Virus record (IMG/VR): IMGVR_UViG_3300045007_000107
Location: 1 to 64,000 of that record
DNA from: a virus
Strand: one strand, 5' to 3'
Length of the DNA: 64,000 nt
Shown here: positions 8,743 to 16,795 of the stretch, in pieces
How positions within the stretch are numbered: the stretch's first letter is position 1
Layout of the letters: each line of letters starts with the position of its first letter
Program-made: the position numbers and the translations under genes
The notes under the pieces: model-generated
Databases searched by the model: none
What the model saw: the letters and a program-made list of their open reading frames with translations, nothing else
What the model was told of the DNA's origin: nothing

Positions 8743-9603
8743 ATGCCGTTACCACGTCGTCCCATGCGCCCGCCCGTGCAGCCGTCTGCAAGCAAGCCGG
8801 CCCTTACCAAACGCCCTCTCGGAGGTGCCAAGCCTCCCGGCGCCAAAGCCGCTCCCCCGTCGATTGGCAAGGATGATCCCTTCGCCAAGGCGCGCAAGCT
8901 CAAGATGGAGGAAGACCGTCAGGCCGAAATCCGCCGCAACCAGCCGCGTGAATTCCGCATGAAGGTCGGCGAAGGCGGCGAGAAGGGCGTCGAGATCCTG
9001 CTGCTCGACACGGCTCGTCTCCCTGATATGCCGTTCTTCCACTACATGCACCGCTGGGGTTACGTCGAAGGCCAGCCCGGTTCCGGTAAGACCGAGGTCT
9101 GCATCCAAGACGGCCCCGATGGGTGCCCGCTGTGCGAGAGCCTCGGTCGTCAGGGCAAGTGGGAGATGGCGCTCTCCTGCATCGACAATCGTCCCTACAC
9201 CCCGAACAGCGGCCCCAACGCTGGCAAGACCGTGCAGCGCTCCAAGAAGCTCGTCACGGTCAAGAGCAAGATGATCCCGAAGTTCGAACGGCTCTACAAA
9301 GAGCACAAGACCTTCCGGGGCATGGTCGTGCGTCTCTTCCGAGACAACAAGCAGGACGAGTCCATCGGCTCCGATGTGCAGTTCGTCCGCTTCCTCAACG
9401 AGACGCAACTCGCCAAGTACGCCGACATGGCGAAGCCGGTCGATTACGAGAAGGCGTTCCCGCGCCCGACCTACGATCAACTCGCCTCGCAGCATGGCGG
9501 CGGCAACTCCGGGGGCGGCAACCGTAGCAGCGGCGGCAATTCTCGTGGTGGGGCTGGAAGCGCGGACTTCGATGGGTCCGATGACGACTCGATCCCCTTC
9601 TAG
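8743..9603 (+). CDS. ssb: Single-stranded DNA-binding protein
   Basis: A 286-residue protein. The N-terminus MPLPRRP carries the basic tag, followed by a linker with the 14-bp repeat (VQPSASK). The core has a Cys cluster (CIQDGPDGCPLC, then ALSC), as in gp32-like zinc-containing binding proteins. A Gly/Ser/Asn-rich flexible tail ends in DSDDDSIPF-like acidic residues, the classic SSB interaction tip. It lies between primase and helicase, consistent with a role at the fork. Confidence 0.85.
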   Translation: MPLPRRPMRPPVQPSASKPALTKRPLGGAKPPGAKAAPPSIGKDDPFAKARKLKMEEDRQAEIRRNQPREFRMKVGEGGEKGVEILLLDTARLPDMPFFHYMHRWGYVEGQPGSGKTEVCIQDGPDGCPLCESLGRQGKWEMALSCIDNRPYTPNSGPNAGKTVQRSKKLVTVKSKMIPKFERLYKEHKTFRGMVVRLFRDNKQDESIGSDVQFVRFLNETQLAKYADMAKPVDYEKAFPRPTYDQLASQHGGGNSGGGNRSSGGNSRGGAGSADFDGSDDDSIPF

Positions 9604-9616
9604 CCCAGTGTGACCC

Positions 9617-11176
9617 GTGCCCGAACTTGTCCCCTACCTCGATGCCCTGTTCTATGTGCCTCTCACGAAAGCCGGTAACCTGCCGGCTCTCATGAAGAGG
9701 CTTCGTATCCGTCTTGAGCGGGACGACAGGAAAGATGTGGTTACGGACGAGTTCGGGGAAGAGAAAGACGAAACGGCCGAGGCAGACGAGATCCACTGTT
9801 ACGATCTGTCTCGGCCGGGCTACATCGGCGTCCCGCGTGCCTTCGGTCTCGACAAGTTCGGGCACCTCGGCTTCGTGGATCGGACAGCCAAACCGCTTCG
9901 GCGGTTCTATAAGTTTCCGAGAGTGCTCCGTCCGCGCGACCCGGTACAGGCCGACTTCTGGCATCACCTTGCAGCCGTCTGCAACGGACCACGACCAGTC
10001 GATGTCGTGTTCAATGCGGTTACTGGCGCGGGTAAGACCGAAACTGCCCTGTACATCATTGCGCACGAGTTACAGATCCCGACCCTGATCACCGTGCCAA
10101 CGAACAAGCTGCGGCGTCAGTGGTACCAGCGCATCGAGAGATACTTCGGTCGCGAGTGGTGCGAGCGGTACGTGGGCCACATCCAGCAAAACAAGATGGA
10201 CTACAAGGGACGGCTGATTGTGCTCGGTCTCGCGCCCAGCCTCGCCTTCCGCACCTATCCGCCAGAGTTGTGTCGTTATTTCGGGTGCCTGTGGGGCGAC
10301 GAGTTCCACAAGATCGGTGCCCCAAGAATGTCACAAATCTTCTTTAAGTATCCTGCCGCGATACGAGTAGGCGGGACGGCCACGAACCGGCGTGATGCGC
10401 TCAGGAAAATGTGCGACCTGCACATGGGAGTGCCGCGTGTCAAATCCCGACAGGAGGTTATGAAGCCACTCGTTCACGTGGTGTCGCACAGAACGGACCT
10501 GCCTGCTGGCTTTGAGATATCTTCGCCCTTCACGGTGAGATCGTTTCTAGCCCGCAGTAAGGAACGTAATCAGTTACTCGCACGACTGATTTATGAGCGC
10601 GGGTTCTTACGGGGACGTAACGTACTGTTCCTATCTGATGACACGAGACAACTGCAACGCTTGCAGGAAATACTCGTGCATACCCACGGCGTGCCGCCCG
10701 AGGCGGTAGGACTGATCGTGGGCGAGTATTACACGGGCCGTTGGCGCACGACGCGTACGGGGAACCGTGTAAAAGAAAAGCTCAAGATGACCGAAAAGGA
10801 GCAAGATCGTGTCGCGGCAGAATGTCAGATTGTGGGCGCCACTTATGGCATATTTGATACTGGCGCTGACGTTGCTCGGCTTGATATGGGCGTTGAGTGT
10901 ACCCCGCGTTCGAACGTACGTCAGGCAATGGGGCGAGTACAGCGCCTTATGGACGGGAAGCCCACCGTCGAGTGGTACAGCATCTTCGACCAAGTATTCT
11001 GGTACGACCCGGATGCCCTGGCACAGTCACGCGCTAATGGTAGCTTCGCCGCTCCCGTAGCCCCGCAACTAGAAAAGCTCAAAGACCCGGAAGCTCAGAA
11101 CCGACAAAGGATGGCATCCTTCAATGATCAGGGCGGCCGGGTCGTTGTATTCAAGGGGTTCGACAATGCCAATTGA
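9617..11176 (+). CDS. Superfamily 2 DNA helicase, UvsW-like
   Basis: A 519-residue helicase with a GTG start. Motif I is TGAGKTE (136-142), motif II is DEFH (228-231), motif III-like is GGTATN, and motif VI is QAMGRVQR. Proteins of this shape act in branch migration or recombination-dependent replication. A 14-bp repeat (9970) is read as LAAVCN just before motif I. It overlaps the following gene by 11 bases. Confidence 0.85.
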   Translation: MPELVPYLDALFYVPLTKAGNLPALMKRLRIRLERDDRKDVVTDEFGEEKDETAEADEIHCYDLSRPGYIGVPRAFGLDKFGHLGFVDRTAKPLRRFYKFPRVLRPRDPVQADFWHHLAAVCNGPRPVDVVFNAVTGAGKTETALYIIAHELQIPTLITVPTNKLRRQWYQRIERYFGREWCERYVGHIQQNKMDYKGRLIVLGLAPSLAFRTYPPELCRYFGCLWGDEFHKIGAPRMSQIFFKYPAAIRVGGTATNRRDALRKMCDLHMGVPRVKSRQEVMKPLVHVVSHRTDLPAGFEISSPFTVRSFLARSKERNQLLARLIYERGFLRGRNVLFLSDDTRQLQRLQEILVHTHGVPPEAVGLIVGEYYTGRWRTTRTGNRVKEKLKMTEKEQDRVAAECQIVGATYGIFDTGADVARLDMGVECTPRSNVRQAMGRVQRLMDGKPTVEWYSIFDQVFWYDPDALAQSRANGSFAAPVAPQLEKLKDPEAQNRQRMASFNDQGGRVVVFKGFDNAN

Positions 11177-11678
11177 GCGCTTCAACCGCACGGTCCATAC
11201 CGTCTCCGACTTGCGGAGGCAGCGCTACAAGACCGAAGCGTCTTACCGGGAGTCCGCGAAAGCGATGTCCCGTCGCACGTATCGGCGCAAGGCGGGTGTT
11301 GAGCTATCCACCTGTTTGCATTCTTTGGAATTTATCTCTAGCATTGCAGAAGACCATCGGGTAAAATACCCGGACGGTTCGGAACACGTAATACCGGCGA
11401 TCACTACTCCGAACCTCGCGAAACTGTTGCAGAAGCTTTATCAAACGGTGTGGCGGTGGATTAAAAGCGAAATGATCCCTGCCCCCATCATTACTTCCTT
11501 GGCGTGGCCCTCAAAGCCGTTCTTTGTTTTCCACGTCGAAGAGGCCCGTGCCCTCGTTGAGATCATCGGGGAGCACGAAAAGACAACCCGGTACTTCCGC
11601 AAGGACCATCGGGACGTTGTGATGCGTATCGAGCAACGTATTACAGAGATCCGTCAATCGCTCGGCATACAGAGGTAA
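11166..11678 (+). CDS. Putative DNA-binding protein, MerR-like helix-turn-helix
   Basis: A 170-residue basic protein. Its centre (NLAKLLQKLYQTVWRWIKSEMIPAPI) resembles a MerR/excisionase-type winged helix; the rest is helical and charged. It starts inside the helicase gene. The role could be regulatory or recombinational. Confidence 0.65.
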   Translation: MPIERFNRTVHTVSDLRRQRYKTEASYRESAKAMSRRTYRRKAGVELSTCLHSLEFISSIAEDHRVKYPDGSEHVIPAITTPNLAKLLQKLYQTVWRWIKSEMIPAPIITSLAWPSKPFFVFHVEEARALVEIIGEHEKTTRYFRKDHRDVVMRIEQRITEIRQSLGIQR

Positions 11679-11684
11679 GTTCTA

Positions 11685-12596
11685 ATGGCTCTCGCTCCCC
11701 GTTCCGGCGCTGCCGCTCCGAAGGCCGCCGCTCCTGCCAAGGCCGCTCCCGCCAAGGCCGCCGCCCCCGCCGCCAAGGCTTCCGTGCAGCCGGCTGCAAG
11801 CACCAAGACCGAACTCAAGGCGACTACGACCACGGTCACCAAGACCCTACTGGAAAACGGCAAGATCAAGGGCGAGCCCGTCGTCGCCGAGAGCATCGAG
11901 ATCAACCCGTTCGTCACCGCGACCGCCTCCACCTCCATCGGCCTCAAGTTCCGCAAGAACATGGGCAACTTCGAAGGTGCCGAGATCTCGGTCCACGTCT
12001 CGATGCCGCACTACGTCGAGGAAGCCGAGGGCGCGGCGGCTCAGGTCTCCGAGCGGGCTCGCGAGCTTCTCGAAACGCAGTTCGCTGAATTCGACTTCGA
12101 TCAATTCAAGGGCGAGATCGTCGGCGGCGCGGACTTCGCGGCCGATCCCGAGGGCGACGCGGCCGTGATCGAGGAAGAAACCTCCGGGGAGGCCGCCGAG
12201 GAAGAGGGCGGCGAGATGACGGCCGATTGGGTCATGGAGCAGGAACGCGACATGCTGGTCGAGGTCATCACGACCAACGAACTCGAAATCGATCCCGACG
12301 ACTACCCGGATGACGACGACCTCAAGTCCATGATCGTCGCCAGCCTGTTCCCCGACGAAGAGGGCGCCGCCGAGGAAGGCGCTGCTGCCGATGGCGACGC
12401 TGCTGCCGAGGAAGCCTCTCAGGGCTACACCGAGGAAGAACTGAACGCGGCGACCATCGACGAACTCAAGGAAGTCTACGCCGACTGGAACATCGGCACC
12501 TTCCCGGCCTACAACTCGAAGAACCAGGCCGTCGTCAAGAAAACCGTCATCAAGAAGATCCTCGCCCACCAAGAGACGATGCTCGCGGCCTCCTAA
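11685..12596 (+). CDS. Ala/Lys/Pro N-terminal, acidic C-terminal protein with SAP/HeH-like end
   Basis: A 303-residue product. The first 30 residues are histone-like repeats of Ala, Lys and Pro, then the 14-bp repeat (VQPAAS). A central beta-rich part (about 45-110) is followed by a long Glu/Asp/Ala stretch. The last 50 residues (YTEEELNAATIDELKEVYADW) look like a HeH/SAP-type DNA-binding helix pair. Third codon positions are strongly G/C, as in the gene at 16796, suggesting high expression. It could be a DNA-associated or fork-accessory protein. Confidence 0.75.
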   Translation: MALAPRSGAAAPKAAAPAKAAPAKAAAPAAKASVQPAASTKTELKATTTTVTKTLLENGKIKGEPVVAESIEINPFVTATASTSIGLKFRKNMGNFEGAEISVHVSMPHYVEEAEGAAAQVSERARELLETQFAEFDFDQFKGEIVGGADFAADPEGDAAVIEEETSGEAAEEEGGEMTADWVMEQERDMLVEVITTNELEIDPDDYPDDDDLKSMIVASLFPDEEGAAEEGAAADGDAAAEEASQGYTEEELNAATIDELKEVYADWNIGTFPAYNSKNQAVVKKTVIKKILAHQETMLAAS

Positions 12597-12624
12597 GCTG
12601 CGACACGAGTAGAGTACCTTCCAC

Positions 12625-12655
12625 GGGGGGCGGGGCACATGCCTCGTCCCCCTTT
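12625..12655 (+). terminator. Hairpin, probable terminator
   Basis: A 13-bp G/C stem with a few mismatches (GGGGGGCGGGGCA with TGCCTCGTCCCCC) is followed by TTT. The short T run makes this a weak or partial terminator. Confidence 0.55.
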
Positions 12656-12674
12656 CCGTAGCGGAGACACCCTA

Positions 12675-13904
12675 ATGCCCCTGGCTCGTCGTGGCCCTCC
12701 CGCGTCGTCCCCTGCCGCTCCCCCCGTGCAGCCGTCTGCAAGCCCCCGTGGCGGTATCGCTCGCCGTCCCTCGCAAGTAGAAAGCGAGCATGTAGTTACC
12801 GGTGAACTCGCCGCAGTCATCAATCAAATCCGTGAAGTACACGCCCCGTCCGTCATCATCAAGGGCAGCACAGCGAAGAAGAACTTCGGGCGTGTCGCGT
12901 CCGGTATCCTCTCGCTGGATCTCTGCCTCGCGGGCGGCCTGATGCTCTCGCGCGGTAACATGATCTACGGCAACCGGTCGGCGGGTAAGTCCACCGCCTC
13001 CTGTCGGTTCATCGCTGGCGTGCAGCGCATGTTCCCCGATAAGTACGCTGTCGTCATGGATTTCGAAGGAACGTTCGATACCGCATGGGCCGCGCTCAAC
13101 GGGTGCGACCTAGACCGCCTCTTTATCGTGGAGCCGCCAACCGGCGAGGCGGGTATCGACATGGCGCATGGTCTCTTCTGCGCGGAAGAGGTTTCCATGG
13201 TCGTGACGGACTCCATCGCGATGATTACGCCGATGAAGGAAATCGCCAACTCGGCGGAGGACATGCTTCCGGGTATTCACGCCCGTGTCATCGGCAACTA
13301 TATTCGACGCCTCAACAATGCGATGCTTTCGGAACGCCAGCGGAACCACCACCCCTTGCTATTGCACCTCAACCAATGGCGTATGTCTATCGGCGTCACC
13401 TTCGGCGACCCTCGCGTTCTGCCGGGCGGTCGTGCCTTGGAATTCTCGACCTCTCAACAGATCGAGATGTACAACACCGAACACTTCTCGACCGACAAGG
13501 ACAAGAGCAGCGGGGCACCGAAGCTCTCCAAGGAAGAGAAGGCCGCGCTCAAAGAGCAGGGCGTTACCGCCAACGGCGAAAAGCTCGTCATGTTCAACGA
13601 GCACTCGTTCAAGATCACGAAGGATAAGACGGGAGGTCGTATCAAGGATGGGCGCTTCAAGCTCATTCGCGACGAGTCCATGGGCCTACCCGTGGGCTAC
13701 ATCGATCAGTCCCGTAGCATCGTGCAGCATGGCCTCAAGCGCGGCGTGCTGTCCGGTGCTCCTAATTCGTTCAGCCATGACGACTATCGCAAGTGGGGCG
13801 GTGCCGGCGATTTCGTTAAGTGGCTGGTCGAAAACCCGGAGGCCGAGCGGGCAATCGTCGGCCAAATCGTTGAAACCTACCGTCAAGCATGGGGTGTAAT
13901 GTAA
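12675..13904 (+). CDS. uvsX: RecA/UvsX-like recombinase
   Basis: A 409-residue strand-exchange ATPase. It begins MPLARRG (tag) and a Pro/Ser linker with the 14-bp repeat (VQPSASPRG). The core has GGLMLSRGNMIYGNRSAGKST (Walker A GNRSAGKST), VVMDFEGTFD and SMVVTDSIAM (Walker B), and an LLLHLNQW segment as in RecA motifs. The start at 12675 has GCGGAG upstream; an earlier in-frame ATG lies within the preceding hairpin. Confidence 0.87.
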   Translation: MPLARRGPPASSPAAPPVQPSASPRGGIARRPSQVESEHVVTGELAAVINQIREVHAPSVIIKGSTAKKNFGRVASGILSLDLCLAGGLMLSRGNMIYGNRSAGKSTASCRFIAGVQRMFPDKYAVVMDFEGTFDTAWAALNGCDLDRLFIVEPPTGEAGIDMAHGLFCAEEVSMVVTDSIAMITPMKEIANSAEDMLPGIHARVIGNYIRRLNNAMLSERQRNHHPLLLHLNQWRMSIGVTFGDPRVLPGGRALEFSTSQQIEMYNTEHFSTDKDKSSGAPKLSKEEKAALKEQGVTANGEKLVMFNEHSFKITKDKTGGRIKDGRFKLIRDESMGLPVGYIDQSRSIVQHGLKRGVLSGAPNSFSHDDYRKWGGAGDFVKWLVENPEAERAIVGQIVETYRQAWGVM

Positions 13905-14320
13905 TGGCTATCGAAAAGCGTCCCCCTCCGGGGAAGCCCGCCATCGACCGTACGGCCGACGAGGCGGAAGTGGTGCCCGGTCACGCGGCTACCCCGGCCG
14001 CCCCGGTTGGCCCCGGTCCCGGCCCTTCCCCCTCCCCGCAGGGCGGTCCTGTCGAGATGGGCGACCCCGAATACGGCGGGGAGGAGCAACCCGCTCCCTC
14101 CACCGTCGAGATTCCCGAACTCAAGCCCAGCGTGTACGTCGCCTACAAGGTGTTCTACCCGAACAAGAGTCCGCGCGAGGATGCGACGGTTCTCGAAGGG
14201 ATCTACGATCTCGACACGCGGGCGCACCTCGACGCAGTCATCACCCGCTGCAAGGCGTACCCGAGTAACGAGGGGTGTACGCGTCTCGTCATCCTCTTCT
14301 GGCGCTCACTGAGAGCCTAG
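13904..14320 (+). CDS. Hypothetical protein with Pro/Gly-rich N-terminus
   Basis: A 138-residue product. A disordered Pro/Gly/Ala segment (about 1-65) leads to a compact C-terminal part (PSVYVAYKVFYPNKSPREDATVLEGIYDL). The TAATG overlap couples it to the recombinase. Function is unknown. Confidence 0.75.
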   Translation: MAIEKRPPPGKPAIDRTADEAEVVPGHAATPAAPVGPGPGPSPSPQGGPVEMGDPEYGGEEQPAPSTVEIPELKPSVYVAYKVFYPNKSPREDATVLEGIYDLDTRAHLDAVITRCKAYPSNEGCTRLVILFWRSLRA

Positions 14321-14324
14321 CCCT

Positions 14325-14831
14325 ATGACGGACCGGTGGGTGTGCCTCTCGCGGAAACACGACATATGGACGGTTATTGACGAAGAGTTATGGCCGTTCA
14401 TAAGTCGCTGGAACTGGAACTACGCACGGTCTGGTACTTCTCCACAGAAGGTCTATGCCAAGCGTAACGAGGGTAAGGCACGCACACCGGTCCTAATGCA
14501 CCGAGCGATCCTGTTTCACGTCAACCCACTACCGACGTGTATGCAGGGTCGCAACGGTAACGGTAGACAAAAGTTCGTTTGCGATCATGAGGACGGCGAC
14601 AGCCTCAACAATCGATTAAGTAATCTCCGCTGGCTTACAAAGGCGGAGGATATTGTGAATAGCTGGAACAATCGGTTTAACTCCGAAGGGCAGTTGCTTA
14701 AAGCCAGCCTTCGCGAGCAAGCTCTACAGCAACTCGGGCTCGACGTTTCGATGTTCCTGCCCGAGAACAACGATAATCAACTGATCTTACCGGAACATAC
14801 CTATGCCAAATCCGTTCTTGGACCGGGCTAA
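14325..14831 (+). CDS. HNH homing-type endonuclease
   Basis: A 168-residue protein. LMHRAILFHV, then CDHEDGDSLNNRLSNLRWLTKAED matches the HNH core common in free-standing phage homing endonucleases. Base composition looks more A/T-rich than its neighbours, and it is wedged between recombination genes, which fits a recently arrived mobile gene. The 3' end overlaps the next gene by 29 bases. Confidence 0.82.
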   Translation: MTDRWVCLSRKHDIWTVIDEELWPFISRWNWNYARSGTSPQKVYAKRNEGKARTPVLMHRAILFHVNPLPTCMQGRNGNGRQKFVCDHEDGDSLNNRLSNLRWLTKAEDIVNSWNNRFNSEGQLLKASLREQALQQLGLDVSMFLPENNDNQLILPEHTYAKSVLGPG

Positions 14832-15180
14832 GAAAGATGGTAAAACTTCGGTGGCGTACCGACACGCCCCGAAACAGGAGAAGTCGCTTGCAAAACGGTT
14901 TGGTGGCATCAAAACCCCGGCCAGTGGAGCAAAGGTTAAAAAGGGTGACGTGCAGGTTAAAGACCTTGTACGCATCGAGGCAAAGACGACTAGCGCCGAC
15001 TCTTTCCGCGTTACGAAGGAAATGCTTCGGAAGATACAGAATGCGGGTCTAGGGTCGAGCGAACTACCTGTAATGGTCATAGAGTTCTTGGGTCCACGCG
15101 GTAAGTCTGAGGGCGAGCTTGCCGTACTATCCATCACCGACTTGGAAATGCTGATCCATGCCGCTAAGGAAAATCGCTAA
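14803..15180 (+). CDS. Phage Holliday-junction resolvase-like nuclease, PD-(D/E)XK type
   Basis: A 125-residue protein. FGGIKTPASGAKVKKGDVQ...RIEAKTT provides the nuclease signature (D49, E59, K61, with E26 as possible additional acid). This pattern is known from small phage resolvase-like nucleases that cut branched DNA. It sits between the HNH gene and the Cas4-like nuclease and overlaps both. Confidence 0.75.
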   Translation: MPNPFLDRAKKDGKTSVAYRHAPKQEKSLAKRFGGIKTPASGAKVKKGDVQVKDLVRIEAKTTSADSFRVTKEMLRKIQNAGLGSSELPVMVIEFLGPRGKSEGELAVLSITDLEMLIHAAKENR

Positions 15181-16132
15181 GGCGCCCCCTCGTTTGCAGC
15201 CGTCTGCAAGCCCCGCCCTTCCGGCCGAACCGCCGGAGGGGCTTATTGCTGGGGTACTCAACCACACAATAGTGTCGGCCCAGCGCGTCAAGAACTATAG
15301 CCTCGCGAACCACTGGATACACGTCTCCGATCTGTGCAAGACGAAAGCACAGTACGCGTTCTGTCCGCGCGAGCGGGTACTGACGTACCTAAGCCCCGAC
15401 CAGACGCTCCCCATGACCGTCTCCCCCGGAATGAGCCTTCTGTTCAAGCTCGGGCACACGACGCAGGACCACATCACCGAGAGCTTCATCCAGCGCAGCC
15501 CCTACGGCCACCTCGTGTGGGGCGATTGGCAGTGCCACTGCGCGAAGCGGACGGGCTCGATGCAGGGCCTCACGATCCGTCACAGCTACAAGCCTGCGCG
15601 TGGACAGTTTCGCTGCAACGAATGCGGTGGCGAACCGGAGCACTACAAAGAGATCGACCTTGTCCTAGAGAACCGGCGTCTCGTCGCGCACCCGGATATC
15701 CTGATCCTATGGGGTGACACGCTCTATATCTATGAGGTCAAGACTATCGACCGGGAGGCCGTAGACTTCGACACACTCGATACACCCCTGGGCGAGCACA
15801 CGCTACAGGCCAGCTTTTATTATTGGATCATCCGCGATATGATCAAGCGGGGTGTCTTCAAGTTTAGCGTATCGCCCCACATTCGCTATATTTACGTTGA
15901 CCGAGGAAACAAGCGCGTTCGCGCTGGTAAGGTCTACAAGGAATTCGTGAAGGTCACCTCGCAGGCCAAGCGTATCGAAGACCGCCTCGCGCTCAGCGAT
16001 CAAGTCATCAAGGGTATCGAGACCAATGCTCTCCCGGCACGAATTTGTAAAACCACAAACGATGCCCGCGCAAAGAATTGTCCAAAGTGCGTTGCCTGCT
16101 TTAGTCGCAAAAGACCCACGTTCCGTGTGTGA
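15158..16132 (+). CDS. Cas4/RecB-like PD-(D/E)XK exonuclease
   Basis: A 324-residue protein. MPLRKIAK (tag) and the 14-bp repeat (LQPSASP) precede the catalytic domain. GHTTQDHI, HPDILI (about 177) and IYEVKTI (about 192) fit the RecB-family nuclease motifs. C-terminal Cys residues (NCPKCVACF) together with an upstream Cys fit a Cas4-type Fe-S cluster; WQCHC and RCNECGG may bind zinc. No CRISPR array is present, so a recombination role is more likely. Confidence 0.8.
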   Translation: MPLRKIAKAPPRLQPSASPALPAEPPEGLIAGVLNHTIVSAQRVKNYSLANHWIHVSDLCKTKAQYAFCPRERVLTYLSPDQTLPMTVSPGMSLLFKLGHTTQDHITESFIQRSPYGHLVWGDWQCHCAKRTGSMQGLTIRHSYKPARGQFRCNECGGEPEHYKEIDLVLENRRLVAHPDILILWGDTLYIYEVKTIDREAVDFDTLDTPLGEHTLQASFYYWIIRDMIKRGVFKFSVSPHIRYIYVDRGNKRVRAGKVYKEFVKVTSQAKRIEDRLALSDQVIKGIETNALPARICKTTNDARAKNCPKCVACFSRKRPTFRV

Positions 16133-16778
16133 GTGCATCGTGGGGATCGATATCTCCCTCACCAACACGGGCCTGTTGGTGTTCCGGTGCGAGGGCGACG
16201 ACGGCTTCGTGAGCGAGCGGGCCAACATTCTCACAGAGCCGACCTTCCCTATCGAAGTGCGACAGCTTCATGTTGTCCACAACATCGTGCGGCTTGTTCT
16301 GCGCTACGTTGAGAAGTACGGGGAAATCGGAGTAATCATTGAGGGGTATAGTACCTCGCGCTTTGCAGGTAAGCTCTTTGAGCGTGTCGAAATTACTGCA
16401 ATGGTCAAATATATTCTCTCGTCCATTCATGGCGTTCGGCTCTATACTGCACGGGCGAAAAGCGTCAAAGCTTTCATGGGTAAAGGCAACTACGACAAAG
16501 CTCAGATGGCAAAAGCTGCACTCAATCGCTATGGCTTTGTTGCCGACAACGAGCACGTCGTGGACGCCTACTGCCTCGCGCGTTACCTGCACGCCTACAT
16601 CCACGGAAAGGATTTAAGCATTGAATTCGTGCAATACCCCTTCGTAGACGCTGCACTCTTGCAGCCGTCTGCACGCCCCGAAAATAAGGATTGCGCTTCT
16701 CCGTTGACAAAAAAATTACGGCGCATTACCTTACCAACTCGGTCGCACCCAGCCACCGCCCGCGCATTCAGCGCTTAA
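16026..16778 (+). CDS. ruvC: RuvC-like Holliday junction resolvase
   Basis: The RNase H-fold core has GIDISLTNTG (catalytic Asp 42), IIEGYS (Glu) and a late DNEHVVDAYCLA. KSVKAFMGKGNYDKAQM matches the RuvC DNA-contact region. The 250 residues exceed a typical RuvC because of an N-terminal overlap with the previous gene and a C-terminal tail holding the 14-bp repeat (LQPSARP). The start is uncertain: ATG 16062 or GTG 16125 would remove most of the overlap. The next promoter lies inside its 3' end. Confidence 0.8.
   Translation: MLSRHEFVKPQTMPAQRIVQSALPALVAKDPRSVCECIVGIDISLTNTGLLVFRCEGDDGFVSERANILTEPTFPIEVRQLHVVHNIVRLVLRYVEKYGEIGVIIEGYSTSRFAGKLFERVEITAMVKYILSSIHGVRLYTARAKSVKAFMGKGNYDKAQMAKAALNRYGFVADNEHVVDAYCLARYLHAYIHGKDLSIEFVQYPFVDAALLQPSARPENKDCASPLTKKLRRITLPTRSHPATARAFSA
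16704..16732 (+). promoter_or_regulatory. Strong sigma-70-like promoter
   Basis: Perfect TTGACA, a 17-bp A-rich spacer and TACCTT, inside the 3' end of the RuvC-like gene, 65 bp before the Lys/Ala-rich protein at 16796. Confidence 0.75.
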
Positions 16779-16795
16779 TGGAAAGCGAACACATC

